64,000 nucleotides of DNA. Source: Anaeramoeba flamelloides. Lineage: Eukaryota > Metamonada > Anaeramoebidae. The stretch spans positions 1-64,000 of the forward strand of contig JANTQA010000062.1 of assembly GCA_027625915.1 (NCBI GenBank), written 5' to 3'. The translations under genes were made by a program, and so were the position numbers. Shown piece after piece: positions 45,951-55,771 of the stretch. Position 1 is the stretch's first letter. The number at the start of each line of letters is the position of its first letter. The notes under the pieces are model-generated. The model made no database searches, was not told the origin of the DNA, and saw only the letters and a list, made by a program, of their open reading frames with translations.

Positions 45951-47294
45951 AACAAAAAAAAATTCTTGTTTTTTTTTTACTTTTCAGGCTCAAAAATACT
46001 TTTTATATATTTTTCTTTTTAGGATAAATTTTAATTTGACATCTCTTGGAATGCAAGTAATATATTATATTATTTTTTAAAATATTGGAAAGTGTTTATT
46101 TGTTGAGATTTGAGTGAAAGAAAGAAACAAAACAATAAAATTGAACAAAGAAGAAACCCAAGTTTAAAAAATCATTTCTTCATTTTTACCATATTCTAAG
46201 TACCTTCTTTACCAATATGTTAAAAAAATATTAAAGATTATTTTAATACTAATAAATATTAATAGAGATAAATACAACATTATCTTCTTATTAAAAAATA
46301 GTACCTACACATCAACCATGTAATGAAATTATTCTCAATATTCTTATACAAATATAGAAAATGAAATTATAAAAAAAGTATTTTTTTTTTAGGTGGTATA
46401 AAGGTATAAGGATTAGAAATTTTAAGTTAAAATATAACTTTTTTACTAGGGGGGGTTTAGGATGAAATTATATTTTCTCCTTGTATGTTTATTATTGAAA
46501 CAAACTCACAAAAAAATTTTAAGAGGGTGTATTGTTGGATTTGCAAGATGGTAAAAATTGAATATTTAAAAGAATTAAAAACAAGATTAATAAAAAAACT
46601 TCAATTTTTTTTAGTATATTTTGAAATCTATTCTTGTTTTTTGTTCCACTAAAAAAAATTATTCTGATAATTATTTTCTTCTTATTATAATTAAAATTGG
46701 AAATGAACTATAAAATTACAATTGAAATAGTTGTATAATTTATGTTTTGATCTGAATTATATTGAATAATAAAAAATTAAATGATTATTAACGGAAAAAA
46801 AAAAATTTCAGATCATTATTTCAAATTATTAAATTAAAATTTCATTCTTTCAATTTATCGAAAAATATAAAAATATCATTTTTATATCGATAAAGCATGA
46901 CCAATCTTTGATTATTTCTTCTTTCACATTTTTTTAACATTAGATACACCTTGTTTGATTTTTTGATTTCATTTCAAAGTAAAATAATTTTCTTATAAGA
47001 AAAAAAATTAAAAACATCAGGATTGAAACTAAGATGATCAAACTAAAATACCAAGAAGAAAACCACAAATATTTGTTTTGTTTGAGAAATATTAAATTAT
47101 TTTTGAAAATATAGAAAAAAATTATTAATTATTAAATTTTGGGAATGATAGATTAAGACTAAGCCTCAATATAAATAAGAAAGGAATTGAGACTGACCAT
47201 TGGAATAAAAAAGAATTATTTAGTTCTCATGAAATCAAAAAAAGAATTATTTGGGCTTATTTTCAAGAAAAAAAATCAAAATGCCAACTCTGAC

Positions 47295-47815
47295 TATTTT
47301 CCAGTAAAATGATACCAGTTTTTAGGAATGAATTACATGTATTAAAAGATTTTGAATGGATATTAGAAGAAAATATTTTTTAAAAATTTAAAAAGTTAAA
47401 TCATTTTTTCAATTTTTCTCTTTTTTTTTGATCACCTGATTCATTTGTTAATTTTTTTTTTAATTGCTAAATCATAGACCATTTGGAAAAAAAAGTTATT
47501 CTATTTTTATTGAAACAGTAAAAATGATTGTCGAAAAATCATAATATGTATTTCTCTTTGAATTTTATTTGATCTTCAATTAAAGATCAAAATGAACATT
47601 GTTTTTCTTTCTCAATAAGGGGTTACCTAAGAATTTGGGTTTTTCTATTTGTTGAAAATATATTGATTACCTGTTTTTTTTTCCAAAAAATCTCAAATAT
47701 TTTTGCTGTTTATTATTCTACTTATTTTTTATATTGAGTTTTAATGTTAATTATAGAAGATAATTGATATTTGATAAAAAAAATATTGGCCCCTTTCACT
47801 AAAATTAAAGTTTAG
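47295..47815. mobile_element. Family A TIR element, copy A4 (short)
   Basis: Left end TTTTCCAGTAAAATGATACC (diverged), right end ATTGGCCCCTTTCACTAAAA then AAGTTTA. About 520 bp; shares GATATTAGAAGAAAA on the left and GATAATTGATATTTGA on the right with A1. Confidence 0.65.
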
Positions 47816-48320
47816 ATCGTAATCATAGTGTTCTTAATTAAAAAAAAAAACAGTCATTTAAATTTGAATATTGTATGTGTAATTAAAATTTTAATATCCT
47901 GAGACTGTTATTGATATATTGATTGTCTAATAAATTCTTATTTAATAACTAAGATTCTGAAAAAAATAATGATAATTATTTCGGATATTCGCTACCACTA
48001 AAAATTATCTGAAACTGTAATAATTCTAGAGATAAAAGAAAATTACATAGATATTACAAAATCAACTTTTTCCACTTGAAATTTTTTATTTTACAAATTA
48101 ATATTTGTACTTTATTTTTGATTTTTAAGATACCTTGTAAAAATTATGCAGATTTGCTTTTTACATAACTCTGTGATTTTTTTTATTAACTTTATAGGAT
48201 CTTTTGATTGAGTAAAATAATTTGTATATTTAGACTGAAGAAAGTAATTAATGATTTCAAAAGCAAAAATCGTAGTTATTTTCATTTTTTGGGCTCCTTT
48301 ATTCACAAATGAAATAATAA

Positions 48321-48523
48321 TACAGTCAGTTTCACTTTTAAGGCACAAACTTTCAACGAAATTTAAGACACAAAAAAATCTCAAATTAAGGCACAAAATT
48401 TGGAATTTTTAATTTTTTCAATTTATTTTACTAGAATACAAAATTTTGTGCCTTAATTTGAGATTTTTATTGTGCCTTAAATTTCGTTGAAAGTTTGTGC
48501 CTTAAAAGTGAAACTGACTTTAT
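48321..48523. mobile_element. Palindromic MITE, family C copy 2
   Basis: TA-CAGTCAGTTTCACTTTTAAG ... CTTAAAAGTGAAACTGACTT-TATA, about 200 bp. Arms inverted over about 85 bp, sharing AGGCACAAACTTTCAACG with copy 1. Only a few differences from copy 1, so fairly recent. Confidence 0.88.
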
Positions 48524-49033
48524 AAAAAAAAAATAGTGATTTATCTATGTACTAATTTCATGTTATATTTTGTTCAGTAATAATATCTTTAAATAATATT
48601 TTTAATCAAGAGTAGTATTATATTATTGTGAAAATATTAAATTTCATCAAATAGTTAATAATAAAGTATTAATTCCAACAATCAAATAAAAAAATCAATT
48701 CATGAAATTTATTGTTGGTTATATTTGAATAGAATTGATTTTTAAACAATATATTTCATTTATCAACATTCAAAAAATTATTTTCAAAAATCAATATACA
48801 AATTTATCAATTTACATTGTTTTATCTCAAAAAAAAATGTTTCAAACTAATAAAAAAATTAAAGTTTGTATTTTAAATGTATATTTAGTTTTCAGATGGT
48901 ATTAAAATATGATAAAAACCATAATAAAAAATTTACAAAAATTTTTTTGTTAAATTATTCAGCAAGACTAAAGAAATAATCTTTAATTGTCTTGTTATTT
49001 TCCTATTCCAGACATCCATAATTTACATTTGTT

Positions 49034-49602
49034 TATATATATATATATATATAAACCCCAATTCAAAATTTTTAACATACCAAAATTTGATTTGTGAAGA
49101 AAAAAACTTATTTAATCAATTCAAGAAGAAATACCAAATTATAACCATTCACTAATTGAAATGTTAACACTTATTTATAAATTACAATACTCACAAAACA
49201 ATAAATAAATAATTATCAATACAAATAAATCATGGGTGTGTTAAAAATTTTGGAGAGAGCAAAACAAAAAAAATACATTAGTAAATTTGTTGAAATTCTA
49301 TTAGGAATATTGATCGATCAAAGGTTAGATACTACCAACTAATTTTATTTGAGTTCTTTTATTTGGAACAACTTGACTTTAACCTAATATAAACCTTGTA
49401 GAAAAATTTTGATGGATGAAACAAATTACGTAATTCAAACAATGAAATGAAAACAAAAATAAAAGATGAAAAAATGATTTTCATATTTGACCAAAATCAA
49501 AATTATTTTCAATTTCAATGAAATTGTATTATTGTGATTGTTTGGAACGTTTTAGCTGTGTGGAAAATTATGAATTTTAGTTTATATATATATATATATA
49601 AA
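49034..49602 (+). mobile_element. Family B TIR element, copy B4
   Basis: Full-length copy between TA runs. Left TATATAAACCCCAATTCAAA / TTTTTAACATACC, right TAGCTGTGTGGAAAATTATG / TTAGTTTATATA. Collinear with B3 in reverse orientation; GATTGTTTGGAACGTTTTAG is shared. Non-coding. Confidence 0.88.
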
Positions 49603-50729
49603 CAAAGAACTGTCAGATATTTTATAAAATATCCAAAAAGGTGAAATTTTTAATTGGGAAACAAATATTTGTAAAGAATTATTTAGAAAAGTTCGAAAAA
49701 AATTATTGAGATTCTATTTCAAATTCTGGTTGAAGGTCAATTAAACGAAGCATTTTGTAAAAAAAAAATTATAATTTAAATGGAAAGTCTCAATAAAAAG
49801 TGGGTGTATAAAAGTCCATGATCTAGTTTCTAGGTTTTTGAAAAACAAATTTTTTGCAAAACACCAAGAATGAATCTCCTTCACATACCAATATCATCAC
49901 AGAAAAAAAAAAAAAAATTAGGAATTTGATAAAAATTGTTCTTCCAAAAAAGTAAAATCATTTTCCAAAAAATTAGACTTTTTTAAAACATTTTTCAACT
50001 AATTGATTTTCAAAAAGTGAAAACATGATCAGAATTAAAACTTTTTTATGTTTTTTATATTAAAAAAAAAGTGATTCTAAACGGTTAAATGTGGGTATAT
50101 AGGTTTTGTGGAAAAAAAAGTACTATTTTTCAAAAAAACTACTCAAGTAGAAATTTAATACTTATGTATATAAAAAATAATATTTTAATCTTTCATTACA
50201 ATATCTGTTGAATCACAACTAACTTCAATAATAAGATTTTGTATTATACATCAAGGAATCCACTTGAACTGTTCCTCCTTAAATAAAATTTGAAATTACT
50301 TTCTGACCCATTGAAACTCTGAAATTTACCCTTTTCCAAAATAGAAAATTCTTTTTATTAATAGAATGATTGGAATTGAATGAGGTTTTCATTATTGTTA
50401 TTTTAATAAAGAAATTTCCAATTTCTTCAACTATTTAAGTCTGCGGTATTCTTCTCAAATTTTATAATCCACAAGTAAACCAATTTTTTAAAATTAAAAA
50501 TTAGAAAAATACTTTTTAAATCTTTTTTCTGAAAAATTTTTCAACTCCCAAGATTTCTTTTTAAATCAAGAACAAACAAAGTTAAAAGTAACAATAGTTA
50601 CTCAAAAAATGAATTAGACGGAAATACAATTGTTTGGAAGTGAATTTTTTCATTTTTTAATTTTTTTTGTTAATTTGGTTTTATTTCTAACGAACAAAAT
50701 ATCAAATTGGATCAATTGTTAAAAACCAG

Positions 50730-53700
50730 TTGGACCAAATGACAAACAGACCACTTCCGACTCCTAAAAAGCGTCCAAACCCACCACCAAAAAGAAAACC
50801 ACAAAAAAGAAACCCACCAATTCAGCGATATGAATTTAACGACCCAAGTCAATCGTCTTCTGGAGTTGACGACAGTGACACTTCAGAAAGTGGTTATACA
50901 AATAGTGATTCTGACCAAGAACTATTCAGCATGAAAAAAACAAAAAACAAAAATGAAACAAACTCGGGAAAGAACAATAGCAGCCAAAAACTTTTTGAAA
51001 ATACTTACGAGAGCAGCTTATACCAAAAAAGTGAAAATATAAAAAAAGAAGAAACAGGAAAAAAAAAGAAAGGCTGGAAGACATTTAAAAAATTTGCGAA
51101 AAAAGCAGGTAATGTCTCAAAGGAGAAATCCAAAATCTGGGGAGAAAAGGCAAAGGTTTTGGGCAAAAAAGCAGGCAATGTCTCAAAGGAGAAATCCAAA
51201 ATCTGGGGTGAAAAGGCAAAAGTCTTGGGGAGTAAAGCCAAGAAGAAGTATCAGGAAAAAAAGGCGAACACAAAAACGGAAATCAAAACAACAGAAAACG
51301 AAATTATTCCAAAGACATACACCAACCCGATCTTTGGTGTCCCCCTCCAAACGGTACTGCAGCTGGACGGGAGAAAAGCAAACGAAATACCGATCATCGT
51401 TGAGCAATGCATCGACTATATCGATAGCCATGGGCTGAACGATGTCGGGATCTACCGCCTGAGTGGATCATTGCTTAAGGTGAACTATTATAAAGATCTT
51501 TACAACTCTGGCACTCCAGTCAGTTTTGAGGATTGCAAAGACGTAAACACAGTCGCTTCATTAATAAAATTATGGTTTAGAGAGCTTCCCGAGCCGCTTA
51601 TAACAAACAGAAACCGCCAATTTACCAAAACGATCCTCGAGTTGAAAGGAGAAGCTTTTCTTCAGGGAATCAAAAGGCTGTTAAAAAGAATGCCTATCTC
51701 CAATCGAATGGTTTTATGCAAACTGTTGCCGCATTTATCAAGAATTCAAGAAAGGCACGAAATAAATAAAATGACTATTAAAAATGTTTGTATTGTCTAT
51801 TCAGCAACTTTGTCCTTCCCTTTTAAATTAATTATGACAATGATCTTACAATATAAAAAGATTTTACCCAAATCCAAAATTTTACTATTTGCAAAGCCAG
51901 AACTTGAGAATTGTAACCAAAAAAATGATCAACAATTGGATCTTACTCAAACAGAAGAGCGACAAGAAATTAAGAAAAACAATTCTTATGAAAATGTTGA
52001 AAATTGTCAAGACAATGAATCGAAACAATTTAAACATGAACAAACAAATGAAAATGAATATAATGAAAATGAAGGCTATAATAATAATAATAAACTAAAT
52101 GGAAATCAATATAATCAAGAAGAAAGCTATCAAAATCAAGAAAATAATTATTATGGAAACCAAGAAAATAATTACGAAAATAATGAAAATGGAAATTATC
52201 AATATAATGAAACTGAAACAGCAAAACTAGAACAAACCAACGAAAATCAATATAATGACAATTACAATGATGAAGAAGAAAGTTATCAAAATGAAGAAGA
52301 AAGCTATCAAAATCAAGAAAATAATTATTATGGAAACCAAGAAAATAATTATGATAAGAATGAAAATGAAAATTATCAATATAATGAAACTGAAACGGTA
52401 AAACTAGAACAAACCAACGAAAATCAATATGATGGCAATTACAATGATGAAGAAGAAAGTTATCAAAATGAAGAAGAAAATGAAAATAATTATTATGAAA
52501 ATCAAGAAAATAATTATGATAATAATGAAAATGGAAATTATCAATTTACAGAGAATGAAACAATAAAACTACAACTAACAAATGGAAATGATTATAATGA
52601 AAATGAAGATTATAATAAAAATTACATAAATGAAAATGAAAATTATGAGTCTAATGAATATGAAACGCGAAAACTTGAAAATTATCAATTTAAAGATTAT
52701 GACAATTACAAAAATGATCAAGAAGAAAATGAATATGATGGCAATTACAATGATGAAGAAGAAAGTTATCAAAATGAAGAAGAAAATGAAAATAATTATT
52801 CTGAAAATCAAGAAAATAATTATGAAAATGATCAACTTAATGATTTTGAACAAGAAAAACAAAAAAAAAGCAATAAAGATTCAAATACAGATGAAGAAGT
52901 GGGTAAAGAAGTGGGTAAAGAAGTAAATGATATTGATGGTGTTGATGAAACATTCAATGGTGATAAAATTGGAGATGGGATTAAAAATAACAAAGATGAG
53001 AATTTGAAGATTCAAAATGAAGAAAAGGAAATCGGCCCAAATGAAGGGAATGAAGAAGAAGAAGAAGAAGAAGAAATTGAAGAAGAAGAATATGGGGAAA
53101 ATGAAAAAGATAATCATAGTATTAAAAAAAATGAAGATGAAGTCGAAAATTATAAAAAGGTAGAAAATGAAAATGAAAATAATCAAAATTTTAATAATCA
53201 ACTCAATGATACTGAAAATGAAAATCAAGAAAAAGAACATGAAGAAATTGATTTTGATAATGAGTTAAATAAAGATGAAATTGGGGATGGGATAAAAAAC
53301 AATAAAGATGTGAATTTAAATATTGAAAATGAAGAAAATGAAGAAAAAAATGATGGTATTATAGAAGATGAAGATGAAGATGAAGTCGAAATTGAAGAAA
53401 TTGAAAATGAAAAAGAAAATGAAAATGAAGAAGGGAATGAAATTCATACAAATAAAGAAAATCAAGACGATCAATTTAAAGATAATGATGAAAACCAAGA
53501 AAAAGAACATGATGGAATTGATGATGATAATGAACTTCAAAATAATGGGAATGAAATTGGGGATGTGATAAAAAACAATAAAGATGAGAAATTAAATATT
53601 CAAAATGAAGAAAATGAAGAAAAAAATGAAGAAAATAAAGAAAAAAATGATGGTGTTATAGAAAATGAAGATGAAGATCTAGTCGAAAATGAAAATATAG

Positions 53701-54071
53701 AAAATGAAAAAGAAAATGAAAATGAAGAAGGGAATGAAATTCATACAAATAAAGAAAATCAAGACGATCAATTTAAAGATAATGATGAAAACCAAGAAAA
53801 AGAATATGATGAAATTGATTCTGGATATGGGTTAAATAAAGATGAAATTGGGGATGTGATAAAAAATAATAAAGATGAGAAATTAAATATTCAAAATGAA
53901 GAAAGTAGAGAAAAGGAAATTGAATCAAATGAAGAAAATGAAGAAGAAGAAATTGAAAAAGATAATGTGGGAAAAAATGATGAAACATGTGAAGATCAAG
54001 TGGATAGGCAAGATAAACCAGAAGAGAGTATCAATTTCAATATTGGCAAAAATGAAAATAATAATGATTAA
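50730..54071 (+). CDS. RhoGAP with long acidic, Asn-rich tail (1113 aa)
   Basis: Single-exon GTPase-activating protein. N-terminus (1-35) is Pro/Lys-rich with RPLPTPKKRPNPPPKRK, a likely SH3 ligand and basic membrane-binding patch. Residues about 124-168 hold a tandem 22-residue unit (KKAGNVSKEKSKIWGEKAK..). The RhoGAP domain spans about 199-380: FGVPLQTVL start, arginine finger in GIYRLSG (about residue 243), LIKLWFRELPEPLI, and MTIKNVCIVYSATLSF in place of the common NLA.VF.PNL, so the second conserved Asn region has diverged. The rest, about 730 residues, is low-complexity Asn/Glu/Tyr then Glu/Asn/Asp with nested repeats such as NYNDEEESYQNEEE and NEEGNEIHTNKENQDD. It stays open despite thousands of bases of simple sequence, which argues for a translated gene. 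Paralogous in the GAP domain to the gene at 1490-5538 but lacks SH3. Confidence 0.93.
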   Translation: MDQMTNRPLPTPKKRPNPPPKRKPQKRNPPIQRYEFNDPSQSSSGVDDSDTSESGYTNSDSDQELFSMKKTKNKNETNSGKNNSSQKLFENTYESSLYQKSENIKKEETGKKKKGWKTFKKFAKKAGNVSKEKSKIWGEKAKVLGKKAGNVSKEKSKIWGEKAKVLGSKAKKKYQEKKANTKTEIKTTENEIIPKTYTNPIFGVPLQTVLQLDGRKANEIPIIVEQCIDYIDSHGLNDVGIYRLSGSLLKVNYYKDLYNSGTPVSFEDCKDVNTVASLIKLWFRELPEPLITNRNRQFTKTILELKGEAFLQGIKRLLKRMPISNRMVLCKLLPHLSRIQERHEINKMTIKNVCIVYSATLSFPFKLIMTMILQYKKILPKSKILLFAKPELENCNQKNDQQLDLTQTEERQEIKKNNSYENVENCQDNESKQFKHEQTNENEYNENEGYNNNNKLNGNQYNQEESYQNQENNYYGNQENNYENNENGNYQYNETETAKLEQTNENQYNDNYNDEEESYQNEEESYQNQENNYYGNQENNYDKNENENYQYNETETVKLEQTNENQYDGNYNDEEESYQNEEENENNYYENQENNYDNNENGNYQFTENETIKLQLTNGNDYNENEDYNKNYINENENYESNEYETRKLENYQFKDYDNYKNDQEENEYDGNYNDEEESYQNEEENENNYSENQENNYENDQLNDFEQEKQKKSNKDSNTDEEVGKEVGKEVNDIDGVDETFNGDKIGDGIKNNKDENLKIQNEEKEIGPNEGNEEEEEEEEIEEEEYGENEKDNHSIKKNEDEVENYKKVENENENNQNFNNQLNDTENENQEKEHEEIDFDNELNKDEIGDGIKNNKDVNLNIENEENEEKNDGIIEDEDEDEVEIEEIENEKENENEEGNEIHTNKENQDDQFKDNDENQEKEHDGIDDDNELQNNGNEIGDVIKNNKDEKLNIQNEENEEKNEENKEKNDGVIENEDEDLVENENIENEKENENEEGNEIHTNKENQDDQFKDNDENQEKEYDEIDSGYGLNKDEIGDVIKNNKDEKLNIQNEESREKEIESNEENEEEEIEKDNVGKNDETCEDQVDRQDKPEESINFNIGKNENNND
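51102..51233 (+). repeat. In-frame 66-bp tandem duplication inside RhoGAP
   Basis: Two units (51102-51167, 51168-51233) nearly identical, beginning AAAGCAGG(T/C)AATGTCTCA. Differences are mostly silent, so the repeat is young. Encodes a 22-residue basic helix ahead of the GAP domain. Confidence 0.92.
52030..54050 (+). repeat. Coding low-complexity repeats of the RhoGAP tail
   Basis: Degenerate GAA/AAT-type units. Longer duplications are visible: the block around 52200-52320 recurs at 52380-52480, and a block around 53330-53600 recurs at 53640-53880 (shared peptides HTNKENQDDQFKDNDENQEK and IGDVIKNNKDEKLNIQNEE). Confidence 0.85.
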
Positions 54072-55329
54072 AAAATTTTAACAAAATAATTTATTTATAT
54101 TTTGAAAATTTCAAAGTATAACCTAAAATATTTTTTAAAAAAATCTTTTTCGAAAAATATTTAATTTAACCACCTAAAATTAATCTTTAGAATTAATTAC
54201 TAAGTGTTATTTTATCTAAAAAAACCTTTTTTTATAAAAAAAAATATATTTAGAAAAACGAAAAAAAAAAATAAATAAATTTTGAATAATTTTAAATTTT
54301 TTTCTATAAAAAACAATAATCTAATCTCTATTTTACCCAGAGGATCAAAATCAAAAAACAAATATTCAATTTTTTTAAAAAATAACTAATTTAATATTAA
54401 GATTGTTTAGAAAAAAGGGAAACAACAAACTTCAGATTAGAGTCTATATTCAAAAAAGAAAATCCTAAAAATACGATAAATTTCAAAAAAAAATAAATAA
54501 AGCATTCTCATTTAAAAAAATTTAAATTTAATAACAATTATTACTTGTTTCTTATTGTAAATTTCCAAAGTGTTAAATTTCTTCAATTTAAAACAAATAT
54601 TCTTCTTTAAGTGTACAGTCAATTTAATTCGATTTAATCTAATTTGTGGTTATTTTGTATCCACCTAATTTGAAAGAGTAATGATTTTGTTTCATTCTTC
54701 TGTCAAAATAAACTCATTTGAAAAAAATGAAAAATGAAAAATAAAAAATCTTAGAGATCTCAAAAAGTGCCATAGATCGACACTTCAAAACTTATATAGT
54801 TATTTTCAAAATTATATATTCACAACCATTCAAATTGAAAATTGAGTTTCGATAGTTGACTCTTTTTTCAAAAAATGTTCTCGTTTTTGATTGTTAATTA
54901 TTCGACATCGATAGTACATCTATTGTTGGTTAGTTTTTAATTAGTATTAGGCACTCATAAAAATTACAAAAATTTTTTTTCATCAATTTCTGAAAATTAT
55001 TTTTTACACCGTAATGGCTCGGCACTTAAATAAAGATAAATTGTTATAAATTACAAGAAAAAATAAAAAGGAATATATTTGGTTCTGTTGAATTTTTCAG
55101 ATTCCTTTTTTTTTTTTGAATAATTGAATAAACAAACTAAATAAAATTCTTAAAAGTGCTTGTTTTTTTTTTGTTTCATTGAAAATTTCCACAAAAATAT
55201 TATTTTAAGAATTTTTCTATTATTGAAAATTTAAAAAAAAAAAAAAAGTTATAAATTATTATTATTTATATTTTAATATTTTCTATTAAACTAAAAAAAT
55301 ATACTATTCAAAAAAGATAATAATTTGTT
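54072..55329. other. Intergenic between convergent RhoGAP and armadillo genes
   Basis: AT-rich, homopolymer-rich. No coding signal, no repeat partner and no clear terminator seen. Confidence 0.5.
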
Positions 55330-55715
55330 TTAAATCATACCAACGTTGGGTGCTAAAATTTTTAGAATACCTTGTATAAATAATTTCATATTACCAGTAT
55401 TTTGTTCTGCTAAGCGTGCTAAGCGTGGGAGAATGTTTAATGAAAGGAGATATTCATGAAGTTTTTCATACTATTAAAATTAAAAAGAGGATAGATAGAA
55501 AAAGAAAATAATATTAATAAGATTCAAGATTAATTCATTTTTCACAATAAAATATAAATTTTATTTCTTTTCTTAAATATAATTTTTGTTTTATTATTAT
55601 TTCAAAAATAATTTAATATTGGTAGTTAATTTTAAATAATAATTTTATAATTTTAATTGATTATATATTTGGTTATAATCTTGTACATTATTTGGAAAGG
55701 TATAAACACATGCTC

Positions 55716-55771
<56 letters not shown>

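Larger units (their letters stand above)
44415..50729. other. Gene-free repeat field between the CH gene and RhoGAP
   Basis: Shared upstream region of two divergent genes. Holds H copy 4 (45190-45950), A4 (47295-47815), C2 (48321-48523) and B4 (49034-49602). 46000-47290 and 49610-50729 show no repeat partner or coding signal that I can see. Confidence 0.6.

Noticed and set aside
52575-53540. Minus-strand Ile/Phe-rich ORFs that look like membrane proteins
   Set aside because: Antisense of GAA/AAT repeats in the RhoGAP tail; hydrophobicity is a by-product of codon composition.
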